Assembly (NCBI GenBank): GCA_963575745.1
Contig: CAUYUJ010015024.1
Span: 62,001-126,000, forward strand
Direction of reading: 5' to 3'
DNA from: Prorocentrum cordatum
Taxonomy: Eukaryota; Sar; Dinophyceae; Prorocentrales; Prorocentraceae
DNA: 64,000 nucleotides
This document shows positions 1 to 10,204 of the stretch, piece by piece (position 1 is the stretch's first letter; every line of letters starts with the position of its first letter). A program made the position numbers and the translations under genes. The notes beneath the pieces are model-generated. The model did not search any database and was not told the DNA's origin. It worked only from the letters and a program-made list of their open reading frames with translations.

Positions 1-2
1 AG

Positions 3-1906
3 TCAACCAAGCCTGCGCGCGCAAGGTAGACACGCGGGGCCTCTTCCCGTCTGGAGGGTCGGCCTCTGGAGGGACTTCGTGTTCGGCAACTCGGCTGCGA
101 GGCGACCTGGGGGCGCTGACCTTCGGATCGGTCTCGATCGTGGTCGGCTCTGCGGAGACGGAAACAATGGCCTGAATGACCTCCGCGTCCGTGGGGGTCG
201 CGCGTGGAATCTCGGTCTCGATCGGCGTCGGCTCGGACGGGGTCGCCTCTGGCTGAGGCGGGGCCGCCGCAGCTGGCGGCGGTTCGACTGGGACAGGCTG
301 AGCTCCAGGAAGATTGGCATCGGCAGGCTGTGGAGGCAGAAGTCCTTCGCGGCCTGGAAGAAGGTTGCGGCCGTCGTCGACGAAGATGTCGGCCTCCTCC
401 GCAAGGTCATCGGGCGCGGGCCCGGCGTCTCGCTCGTCATGAGGTGGTAGCTGCTCTTGAGAACCTCAATGTCCTTGGCGTCGGGTACCCACTGCTCGAA
501 ACCAATGGCTGGTCGAAGCTGTTCGCGGCTGAAGAGCTCGATGGTCTGACCGACTCTGACCCAAGCGTTGCGGCCGAGTCCGTGTCCTTGATGTCCGCCG
601 TCCCACTGTAGGAAGGTGCAGATGACGAAGCCTGGGCGCGACGACTTGCCGCTGGGGCGCTGCTTGGCGCCCCGGCGCCAGCGTCCAACCTGCTGGCCTG
701 CGACGAGCCTGTCAAGGTCGTAGCGAAGGTGGCGGGTCTTCCTGAGGAGCGACTTCCTCACGTGCTGCTCGTAGCTGAAGTGGGCCGTGTGGATGTTGGC
801 CTCCATGCGGTAGAAGTCGTTGTTCATCACGTGCTGCGACTTAGTGGAGCTGGCGGCGACGGCAAGGCCGTGATCGTCGGATAGCACCTCACCAGGAACA
901 CGAGGAGTCCTTCCCAGGGCGCACTGGTTGGCGGAGCGCCCAGCCCGACGAACTGCATGGTTCTTGGCTTCGCTGACGGCAATGGTGGCCATGTCGACCT
1001 CCTCGGCGGTCTTCACAGCGCAGGCGTCGCAGGTCCGAATCCAAATCCACCTCCATGACGCGTTATGCCTCTCGACGGTCCCGATCCGCCAATGCGCGTC
1101 CGGCGGGCAGTAGGAAACGTTGACCCCGTACGACTCGAGCCGATCTTTGAAATAGCCCATGAAGCTGCCGTCCATGTCGACGGTGATGGCAATCGGCATG
1201 CCGAACGGTAAAGCCCATGCCTGCAAGGAAGGCGGACACGGCTGTCTCTGGGAAGCGGTCGACCACGCGCTTCACGCGGTGGAGGTGTGTGTGTGTTGAG
1301 GCATATAATACCGAGCATGTGGTGCGGCGTGTTGATGACGTCCACGATAATAAAGAAATCGGCCTGGAGGTGTTCGCCGAACTGACCCAGGTACCTAATC
1401 GTCACGGAGATCGGCTTTGGCCTGGCTGGCGGGTGAGTCCGCTCGCAGGCCTCGCACTTCAAGAAGTTGATCGCCAAGTAGACTGATGGCTTGGCCCCCT
1501 GCCAGGCACAGAAGCGTCGGAGATCTTCGCGACCAGCGTGTCCATGATGACAGTAAAGGCGGGCGACCATCGCCTTGATCTCGCGGGGGCACTTGTCGTC
1601 GCTGAGGTTAGGGAACTTGATGCGGCACCCTGCGATAGAGTAGAGGTCGGGATCGGCAGCCTGAACTGGCGGCGCCGGCGGACGCGCGCCCGGCTCTTCC
1701 ACTGGGGGCTCCGCGGCGCTCTCAGGGTGAACTTGGGCAGCAGCAGGTCCTGGCTGCGGCACCTCGGAGGGCAGCTCGCCGTCGGCACTAGCCGACTCAG
1801 GCGCGTTCCCGAAGAAGAAGATGGCGAGGGCGATCGGCTCGCTGAAGCGGTGTCCCGGGCCCGATCCTCCATCATGAGCATCGCCTGAGTGGGGGCAACG
1901 TGCCAC
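3..1906 (-). pseudogene. Copia-like integrase, frameshifted
   Basis: The frame ending at 1013 carries the zinc-binding HHCC region (CHHGHAGREDL followed by CEAC) and then the first catalytic Asp in LQADFF. A frameshift near 1200 moves the rest to the frame 3-1226, which has the second Asp in TVDMDGSF and the catalytic Glu in GTVERHN. The DD35E triad is therefore all present but split over two frames. The downstream part (EQLRPAIGFEQW) resembles the C-terminal integrase region of other dinoflagellate copia elements, then degrades into an Arg/Pro-rich stretch (about 3-400). Cleavage and strand transfer of element cDNA would be its role. It is inactive as written unless frameshifting occurs. Confidence 0.75.
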
Positions 1907-2610
1907 TCGTCAGTGTCGCGGTCGACGTCGACGAACCAGGCGGTGTAGAGCTGGTCGTGGTGGTCCGCGGGTGTGCTGTCCTGAGGGTGCCAGTCGCATC
2001 GGCACTGGTCGTAGCTGGATGTCCAGGCCAGTGAAGCAGGCGATCGGACGGCAACCATATGCTGCACGGCGGTCAGGATGCTGTGTGCGAGCTCCTCGGT
2101 GAAGACCTGAGAGCGGGAAGTATCGCGCCCTTGGACTTCAGCATGACTATGGCTGCGATCGCACCTGCGGGTCACCGACTCCAGCAACTTGGGATGGTTG
2201 CTTACCCACGTCCGCGTCTTACGCATCAGCTCGCCGTTGAGGGCCCTGAGGTTGTAGGGGCAGCTGTCGCCGCGGCCCCAGACGGTGTGGTGGTCCTTCC
2301 AGAGCGGGTCGAACTCGGGCTGATCCCAAGCCTGGCTCCTGTCGGCGTTCTCGAGGAGGAAGTACCCGGCGTTCTTCTGTTGCTCGAGGGCGGCCCATGC
2401 GACGAGCTTGAGCAGCGGACGATCCTCGCCCTGGAGGGAAGCGAGGAGGTCGGGGAAGTCACGGTAGTTAATCGCGTAGTTGTACCAGCACCACTTCGTG
2501 CAGGGGAAGCCCATGATAACCACCAGCGGCTTGGACGTCTTGACGGCGTGGTTCCACCTGCGACGACCAACTACCGTGCCCAGGTCGAAGCCATAGATGA
2601 TGTCGACGGG
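1700..2610 (-). pseudogene. C5-methyltransferase-like domain of element 1
   Basis: The frame 1459-2523, continuing upstream to about 2610, contains the pair GFPCTKWCWYN and FLLENADRSQAW about 50 residues apart. These fit motif IV (Pro-Cys) and motif VI (Glu-Asn) of cytosine-C5 methyltransferase-like folds. It lies between protease and integrase. Incorporation of DNA methyltransferases into dinoflagellate retrotransposons has been published; whether this copy belongs to that family is inference. A weak alternative is that the motif pair is an unrelated retroelement domain. The C-terminal third is Ser/Pro/Arg-rich and frame-decayed. Confidence 0.5.
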
Positions 2611-2799
2611 CTGCAGAGCGGCGAGGCCGAAGAGGTGCGCGCTTGGCGATGGTCCCCTGTCCGGCGAAGCCCTCGAGGATGCGCGCGTGGCGCGGCGCCT
2701 CGGCGTTGACCTGCCGGGCGGTGCTGTCGACGACGCCCCGAACCCTAGCCTCGACCTCGAGCGCGGAGATGGCGCGGTTGAGGTCGCCGATGCGACGCT

Positions 2800-4201
2800 T
2801 CAGAGCTCCTCGAAGCCCTCGTTGGATATCTCCACGTCCGAGTCGTCCTCCTCCATGATGGCGTCGGTCCCCCTGGGGCGGCGGCGCCTGGCTGGCGCCT
2901 GCTTGGGCATCGCCTTGCAGCGGGGCGCCGTGAAGGACTGTGCTGGGACTGAGGGTCTCGAAGATGATGCGCTCGGCGTTGCTGGCAATGCGGCGCCCCT
3001 CGCTGCTATGGCTGCCGGTGACGGCGGCGGCGGCCGCGAGGGGGATGCCCGCGATGACTTGGAAAGGTCATCGGGATACTCGATACACTTGGTGTCGGTG
3101 ACGATCCACTTCCACCTCGTCTGGCACGCTGGCTGCTGGCACCTGGCGCGCCACCCGTGGCGACCCGCGCAGTGCTCCTTGATGGTGGTCACCCCCGTGT
3201 TGGAGTCCTGGTGGTCGCACGGCTCGCGTCTCTTGGGCGCCTTCATGTCCAGGTGGGCCTCGTGCGCCTTCAGACCCCCGGTGCATCCTTTGACGAAGGC
3301 AGCCAGGAGCGGCGTCGCCTTCAGGAACGCGTTCCGAAAGCCCGGGCCCGTCATCAACGAAGCTCGGAAGGCCTGACCTGCACTCAGGGCCGCGTAGATG
3401 AGCGCCCACAAGCGCATGAGAAGGCGTTTCCATCTCTCGCGAATACGTGGCCGCATCCGCCGCGGCGAACTGGCTGGCAATGAAAGGGGCCGAAGGCTCG
3501 GACATGGAAAGATGGCAACTGCTGAAGCTCGGCTGCTTGACCGAAGATGGCTCGAGGGTCGAGTCAGATCGCTCGATCTGGATGGCGCCCTCGGAGGTCT
3601 CGTACTCGGTTAGGCCGTCGTCGGCAATGTCGAAGTGCACGCGTCGCTGGCGTCGTCGTGCGTCCATCTTTGTGGACTCGGTCGCCGAGGTCCCCTGCTT
3701 CAGTTGTGCTCGCTCGAGGTGTCGCTCTCGACGTTGTTCACATTTGATCTTCGCATCGGGGGGTAGGGTGACGTCCTCATCCAAGGTGTCCCAATCCGAG
3801 AAGTCGGGTAACTCGGTTGGGAAATCGGAGATGCACACGATGAGCTGGCCGTTAATGGCCCTCTGAAGCGGGAGGTCGTAGACCCCGATCCCCAAGAAGC
3901 AGATTGCCCCCGCGAACATGTTGATGGAGGCTCCCAAGACGACCATGAACTCGTTGGAGGCCAGTAGGGGAATCGCGAACGACACCTCAGAAGACCTAGC
4001 CCAGAGCGCCACGCCTGCGATGCCTATCGGGTAACCCCATCGGAGGACTGAGTGGATCTCGGGGCCCTCGCCGAACTTGAACCTCTCCTGGGCGGCCCAC
4101 TTAACGAGGGGCGGGGATCTGTCTTCGAGCCTCCGGGCGTGAGTGCCCCCCAAGCGGATCCATGGGCCATCCTCTGGCACGCGGTGTCGGGGATCACTCA
4201 A
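2800..4201 (-). pseudogene. Retropepsin-region and Cys/His linker of element 1
   Basis: The frame from 4201 contains a stretch (VVLGASINMFAGAICFLG and neighbours) resembling the C-terminal half of dinoflagellate copia aspartic proteases. I did not find a clear D-S/T-G active-site triplet in frame, so the N-terminal half may lie in a shifted frame. The frame 2800-3480 adds a Cys/His cluster (CDHQD, EHCAGRHGW, RCQQPAC) that may bind zinc. It sits between gag and the methyltransferase-like domain, which supports the assignment more than sequence alone does. Confidence 0.45.
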
Positions 4202-4204
4202 CTC

Positions 4205-5687
4205 TCACCGTCGAACTCGTCGACATACTCGATTGAATCTCCGACTGCGAGGCCCTTGTAGACTGACTGAGACATCATCCAAACACACATGGTAGAGGAC
4301 GAAGTAACGTGAGCGGAGCTGGCAGGGGCTGAAGCGGAGGAAGAAGAGACCATAGATGTATGAAACGGTTTTCTCTGCCCTCCATGCTTTGCTGGAGGCC
4401 CAACGCGAGAGCAGGAAAGCTTCGGCCCGAGCTTGGCGCCTGGCTTCTTGCAGGCGGCGCCCCCAGCCCAGTGGCCGAGCTCTCCGCAATCCAGGCACGC
4501 CTCCGTCTTCTATCTCTGGTCGATCTGGTCGGCGCCCTGGCGAGGTGCGGATGGGCGAGAGCCTCCTTTCCCCTCGGCGTGAGAAAAACCTCTGGCTTGA
4601 GTGGTCCCCTTCAGCTTCTGAGACGTGATGCTGAGAACGTCGTTCAACGCTGTCATGGCCTCGTGCACTTCATCGAACTCGGCTGGTTCCTGGTCGGCGG
4701 CCTCCTCAACATTGGGCTCATCATCTCTCGGCTGGCCGTCGACCTCATCCTCGTGCTCGGCCGCTTCCTCACCGAGCTGATCCCCCTCGATCGCAACCTC
4801 GGTGGCGTTCACCGCGCGAAGAGGCGGGGGCGGCCGCGGAGCCGACGGCCTGTCCAGCAGGGCGGGGCGGCCGGGCGGCGCAGGTGGATGATGCCGCCGA
4901 GGGCCGCCGCCAGGCTCCTGCCCGTGGCCTCGCTCGCGGTCGTCGCCCGGCGCCCGCTCGCGGCGCGGCCAGACCGCTGGCGGCGCCGCCGCCCTCTCGG
5001 GGTACAGGCGCCCGATGGCATTCATGATGCCGTCGAACTCGTAACTGTGAGAAATCGAAAGAATACCTCGGACATGTTCTTCGCCGAGAAGCGCCGTGCT
5101 CAGCAAGCGGTGCCCGCGAGCCTGGGCGTCTAGAGACTCCGCGATATTGATCTTGACCTGCTTGAGCGCACGCTCAACTCTGATGTGCCTGGTGCAGTGC
5201 GCGTGGAGCTTCTCACCATGGCTCCTCTTGATCCTCTCGTACGCTGCCAGCAAGTCCCCTGTGCGGAAAATCACCTCCTCGCCGAAGGGCGAGCGCATGA
5301 CCTCAACTAAACGTTGGATGCCGCCCTGGGTGGCTCATGTCATCGGCGGGTCGGAGAAATCTCCTTCAGCGCCTCCCCAGTGACGGCATCTCTGAGCTGC
5401 AGCGCCGCTTCAGCGAGCGGCAGGTAGTGCTTGACTCGGAACTTCCAGGCGGCCACCGCATCGCGCCAATGCTCCCAACAGCACGGGTCCGCTCGGCGAC
5501 CCCCCGAGAAAGTCGGGGCCGCTGGCGGTGCGCCTCCGCGCCATCGGACTCCAGGGGCGGGGCCGCGGGGGCAGAGCGGGTCGGCGCCGACCGCGGCGTC
5601 TCCTCGAAGCACCGTTGCTCTGCCCACTGTCACCGTGTTCCGAGGGCGGGTGCGACATCGTGGCGAGAACTCAACTTCACGACGCAC
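4205..5687 (-). pseudogene. Copia-like gag of element 1 with CCHC knuckle
   Basis: Gag begins in the frame ending at 5340 (WEHWRDAVAAWKFRV, the usual N-terminal gag helix region) and continues after a frameshift in 4510-5298, where GHRLLSTALLGEEHVRGIL matches the UBN2-type gag core. A zinc knuckle lies at 4450-4497 with Cys-x2-Cys-x4-His-x6-Cys, two residues longer than the usual CX2CX4HX4C. An acidic, Glu/Asp-rich linker precedes it. Gag would coat the element RNA. At least two frameshifts break the ORF. Confidence 0.65.
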
Positions 5688-5694
5688 GCTACCA
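5684..5694 (-). other. Candidate tRNA primer binding site of element 1
   Basis: On the minus strand the sequence reads TGGTAGCGTGC, starting with the TGG that pairs with a tRNA 3' CCA. It sits just upstream of gag and next to a candidate LTR. The implied tRNA acceptor would have A1:U72, a hallmark of eukaryotic initiator tRNA-Met. It matches the first eight bases of the better-supported site at 53111-53122. Confidence 0.5.
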
Positions 5695-5957
5695 ATGTGA
5701 TCGGACTTCTTTTCACTGCCGCGAGTGGAGCGTGGCCACGGCCTGCAGTCATGCGTATGTAGCTCCCAGCGGGAGCGGAATAAAGACTCGGGCCTCGAGC
5801 CCGGCAGTATAAGATCGCTGATCTGTCTGCTGTGTGTGCTATGCTGAATGCCTGTGGGTCTGTATCTGTTGAGTTATCTATCTGATGTCGCCGGCTGGCG
5901 GCTCTATTAGAGGGGCCCCTCAAGCGGGTTTGAGCGAAACGGCCACGCAACGGCACA
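5695..5957 (-). repeat. Candidate 5' LTR of element 1
   Basis: The stretch begins TGTGATC just outside the primer site and ends GGCACA, giving TG..CA ends with TGTG/CACA inverted termini and a length (~262 bp) like the 265-bp LTRs of the other copia element. The partner LTR is outside the window, so neither the edge nor a target duplication can be tested. Confidence 0.25.
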
Positions 5958-7394
5958 AACCTGAGAGGGGCAACTATGCAAGCTGCGGCAAAACGTTAAA
6001 CACTGATCTCAATAATAGAAGCTGAAAGGCACTCGGGGCCTCTCGAGGCTAAAAGGTGTCTAGCGGGAGGCTGGCATGCTAAAACAGCTCCTGTTTCAGA
6101 GATAGACCGTGTCCCAGAGCACTGGGGATAGGGATCGGCTAAAAGATGCAAGAATCAAACGCAGCTCCACAAAACGGCGGGGTCTGCCCTGGTCTGCGGA
6201 CAACGATTGTCGCCAGCACCCCCCCTCTTGGCCGCGCGGTGGCGCGAGGAGTACTCCCACGGCTGCTTTTCAAACGGGGCCCCAGTGCGATCCAGCCGAC
6301 CCTGGCGGGTTTGGGGGCGCCCTGGGAAGTACTCAGGGGTTCCCGGCTGCTCCAAAAAATAAGCCAGATGAACCCCTCTTGCCCTTTTCTCGATGCGCGC
6401 CAGGAACTGACATGTGCATGGGCACGCGCACCGCCGCTAACGCGCCATCGCCTGGCCTGCTTCTGCTCGGCCGACAGGTCCGCGAAGAAGGGCAGCGCTC
6501 CCGTCCAAACATCCTTCCGAGCGCTATCGTTTCACCTCCTTGTCCCCCAGTCCTCTTCCTGCAGCCTCCTGATGATTCCCCTCCCACTCCCCATTTTAAA
6601 TGCTGGTTGACTGCGACTTCGATTGGATGGTCGAATTACGGGGCCAGGAATCAAAACAACATGCGACAACGATTGGGTTTCGTGCGAAAGCGAAGCTTAA
6701 ATCGCTCACTGTAGTCCGTCAGCTCTGGTCCCTTGAGACCAGTAGCCGTTCCATCACATTCTCACCCGATGGAACCGCCAAAGTGCCGCTCCCGTGCGGC
6801 TGGCCGATTAGGAGGCCAGACCTCAGGGGGGAAACCAAAAGGTACCCATGCCACTACTCCCCGGGCGTTTCCTGGGGTGCGGGGGTCGCCCAGGGTGGCG
6901 CTTTGCTACCTCAGGCACGGTACGAGCCTGCCGAACAGGTCCAGTTGCCCGCTCAACTTCGGCCGGTTGGCCTCAGGGGGCCCCTTCAGCGCCGTCGTCG
7001 CTGCTCTGGATCTTGATGTGCGCGTCCTCGGCGCTGGGCTCCATGCGCAAGCTGCGCTAATTTGCAGTCGACCCGTGTAGCAAGGATGCGCGATAAAGAT
7101 GCAAGGGCCTTGGGCGCCCATTTCGAAGTTTGTCGAGCGGGGCGCGGCCAGCGAAAGTGGCGAAGGATGGGCCCAGGAGGCAAACATGTAAGGGTACCCT
7201 TTGGAAGGTTGCTCGTCTTAACTATGCGGCTTGACTGTGCGCGCCGCAAGATTGCCTGAAGGCCTCAGTGTTGAGCTGCAGAAGCTACCCCTCGTTGCAC
7301 TTTCACGCGCCAGTGTCTGGCCCTCATAGAAGCCCCTTTGCCCTTGATCTCCTCATGTTGTTTCTCTTCTCTTCCTGTTCCTCCTCCTCTTCCT
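5958..7394. other. No recognisable gene
   Basis: Open frames here are short, overlap on both strands and show no domain or repeat I recognise. The sequence is mixed-composition with C/G runs. It may include further flanking or decayed element sequence. Confidence 0.5.
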
Positions 7395-7404
7395 CACCAC
7401 CACC

Positions 7405-7438
<34 letters not shown>

Positions 7439-7672
7439 TCACCATCATCACTATCATCATCATCATCATCATATCATCATATCATCATCATCAGCATCAT
7501 CATAATCATCATCATCGTCATCATCATCATCATCAGCAGCAGCATCAGCATCAGCATCATCGTCGTCATCATCATCACCATCAACATCAACAGCATCAAC
7601 ATCATCATCATCATCATCATCAACAACATCATCATCATCATCATCATCATCATCACCACCATCATCCTCTCC
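7395..7672. repeat. CAC/ATC trinucleotide microsatellite
   Basis: About 280 bp of imperfect CAC and ATC repeats with AAC, AGC and CGT interruptions, flanked by CTCCTC-rich sequence. Apparent ORFs of Ser/Ile/His or poly-Asp across it are artefacts of the repeat. Confidence 0.95.
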
Positions 7673-7918
7673 TCCCACTCCTTCCTCCACCTCCGCTTCT
7701 CCTCCCACTCTTTCCTCATCCTCCTCCTCTTTCCTCGCCCTCCTCCCTACCAGGGCTACTCAGGGTTGCCCAGGATGCAATATCCCGCTGGAGAAGAACA
7801 ACAACAAAATTTATCAAGCCAGCCCAAGCAATAATGGGACCATAATACCACCACGACACCAGCGCCGACTAGGCACGAGAAGCAGCTCTGCGAGCAGTAA
7901 CAGGCAAACATGTTTTAG

Positions 7919-8881
7919 AAAACTCCAGAATCAAAACATAGCAATTTTCTATTGCAATCCTCGCGATATGATGCTGGAGAATCATCCCGCGTGCAGGAGG
8001 ATGGCCCGCAGTGGGCTTTTCCGCTGGAGAAATGACCTCCAAATATTATCCCTCCTCCAACAGTGGACGGAAAATAATCCCATGTCGCCGCGCGCGCCGA
8101 CCAGGCGCCAGCAGGAGTTCCGCCGGCAGTGCTAAGCAGGCGAGTTGGAACAAACTCGCAAATCAAAGCGAAACAATTCCGATTGCAATCCCCATGGGAA
8201 GATGCTCACCAATCCTGCCGCGTGCAGGGTATCCCACAGTGGATTCATCCGCGCGAAAAATAACTCACAAACAGTATCCAGTCCACCAAACAATAAAGGG
8301 AAACCAGTCCAATGCCGCCGCAAACGCCGACCGGGCGCCAGCAGGAAGTTTGCTGGCGATGCTGGGTAGGCGAGTTTGCGCAAACTCACCAATCCAAGCG
8401 AAGCAAATCGTATTGCACCCCCCAAGAGAAGATGCTCTTAAATTCCCCCGCGTGCAGGGTGACCCACAGTGGATGATTCCGCTGGACAAAAACTCCGAAT
8501 CGTTACCCAGCCCGTCCAACAATAGAGGGAAACTAATCCCATGTCGCCGCGCACGCCGACTGGGCGCCAGCACGAGTTACTCCAGTGGTGCTGGGCTGGT
8601 GTGTTTGAACAAACTCGCGAACCGAAGCGAAGCGCGCATGTATTGCCATCCTCATGAGAAGATGTTCACACATCGTCCCGCGCGCAGGGTAACCCACAAT
8701 GGACTATTCCGCTGGAGAAGTAACTCCCAAACATGACCCTGCCCATCCAACAATAAACAGGAACTGGTCCGACGTCGCCGCGCGCGCCGACCAGACGCAA
8801 GAGCAAACTCCCGAATCAAAACGAAGAACGTTTTCGATTGCACTCATCATGAGAAGATGCTCACACATCCTCGTCTCATGA
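7919..8881. repeat. Tandem satellite, period about 230 bp, about four copies
   Basis: Successive units carry the landmark GTGCAGGGTRACCCACAGTGG near 7990, 8223, 8452 and 8685, followed at fixed distances by CCGCTGGA, CCAACAATA, a CGCCGCGCG block, GGCGCCAGCA, AAACTCGC and GAAGATGCTC. The spacing is about 230 bp. The first copy is truncated on its left and the last is internally deleted. No conserved ORF runs through the units, so I read it as non-coding. Confidence 0.85.
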
Positions 8882-8883
8882 GA

Positions 8884-9800
8884 TATGGCGACTTTTCTAT
8901 GTTTGGAGCGTTCAAGAAACGCACATGAACTTGATAACCAAATCGGACAAACAGTTGGGGCTGCACTTTAGATTCGAAAACAAAAAGGCTACGTTTGAAT
9001 TACTGCTGTTTACAACGTTGGAAAATAACGCAAACGGACTTCAAAATCAAATCGGCCACACAATGAAGGTTTCACTTTCGTTCCGAGACCACTACGGCGA
9101 TCTTCTATTCTGGACAACGTTGAAAACGCATGTGAATCTTGAAACCCAACCGGTCACTGTTAAGAGTCCATTCAATTTTCAAAACAACATGGCGACCCTT
9201 CAAATGATATCAATACAAAGCCCGCCACGCGCGCGTCCGCGCGCACGCGATCGGGTGACACCCGGAATCCGGTCAATCACCCGTTAGGGTTCACTTTAAT
9301 TTCCAAGCCAACGTGGCGACTTTTCCATGGATGACAACACGACACCCGCCACGCGCGCGTCCGCGCGCGCGCGATGGGGCGACCCACGCGCGGGCGAGTA
9401 CTCCGAAATCTGGCTGGTCATCGTCGAAGGTTCACTTTCGTTGCCAAGCCAACACGGCGCTTTTCCTGCTCTTGAAGATTTTGAAAAACGCATGTGGGTT
9501 TCATAATCCAGGTCACTGTGAAGGGTTACTTTACTTGCCATGCCAATATGGCAACTTCTCATTGTGGACAACACTAAACTCGCCACGCGCGCGTTGGCGT
9601 TCGGCATTGCCCACAATGGAAACTGGGCCTGGGAACTAATGCAAACCCTGAAATAAAGGTGACCTGCCGGATTATGAATGGCCCGCCGCGGGCGCGCGCG
9701 TGTCGAGTTTTGCATTGTTCGCGATGGGAAAACTGCCATGTTGGCTTGGGAACTAAAGTTAACCCTTAACGGTGGCAGGTTTAATTTTGAAGTGAGCATG
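8884..9800. repeat. Degenerate tandem repeats, roughly 100-150 bp
   Basis: The phrase TGGCGACTTTTC... ACAACGTTGAAAACGCATGTG... TCACTGT.AAGGGTTCACTTT recurs near 8884, 9093, 9189, 9312, 9452 and 9547. At about 9600-9790 related phrases appear in inverted orientation (AACTGCCATGTTGGCTTGG). CG-rich inserts (CGCGCGCGTCCGCGCGCG) interrupt several copies. Confidence 0.6.
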
Positions 9801-9883
9801 CGTTTTCAACGTTCTCAGCGAAAGAGTAACGAATCTGTAACGTTGGCCGACTCGATTTCGAAGCGAACGCGCGTTTGTCACTC

Positions 9884-10027
9884 CTCCTCCTCCTCTCCTC
9901 CCACTCCTTCCTCCTCCTCCTCCTCCCTTTCCTCCGCCCCCTCCTCCTCCTCATCCTCTTCCTCCCCCAGCTCCTTGACGGGGTTAGCCAAGGTAGCCCG
10001 GGGGGCCTTATTCCCGGGGGGGGGGGG
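9884..10027. repeat. CTCC-rich tract ending in a 12-G run
   Basis: Polypyrimidine CTCC/CTTC repeats (9884-9968) are followed by a homopolymeric run of G at 10016-10027. No coding signal is seen. Confidence 0.8.
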
Positions 10028-10204
10028 CCTAACGCTTCCCAGCAGAAGGCAAATGATCTCCGCCGCGACGAGGAGGTTTTGAGACTGGCGTCGCTCACCG
10101 CCGAGAGAACAAGGGGGGCACTAAATCTAAACGCGCGCGCGGGCGACGAGATCGGGGAGCGGGTCTACTACTGGGGGCGTGAGAAGGGAAAAAGGCCTTG
10201 AGAA

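Larger units (their letters stand above)
1..5957 (-). mobile_element. Partial Ty1/copia-like LTR retrotransposon (element 1)
   Basis: Reading right to left on the minus strand the order is gag, CCHC knuckle, retropepsin-region, methyltransferase-like domain, integrase. The RT/RNase H part would lie beyond position 1. This pol order (integrase before RT) is that of copia elements. Domains sit in at least five different frames (5687, 5298, 4201, 3480/2523, 1906, 1226), so the copy is decayed. A tRNA primer-binding-like sequence abuts a candidate LTR at 5692. It shares its architecture, including the methyltransferase-like domain between protease and integrase, with the large element at 37232-53387, but is clearly a different lineage in sequence. 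Confidence 0.8.

Noticed and set aside
7268-7834. Ser/Ile-rich and poly-Asp ORFs
   Set aside because: They translate the ATC microsatellite and nothing else.
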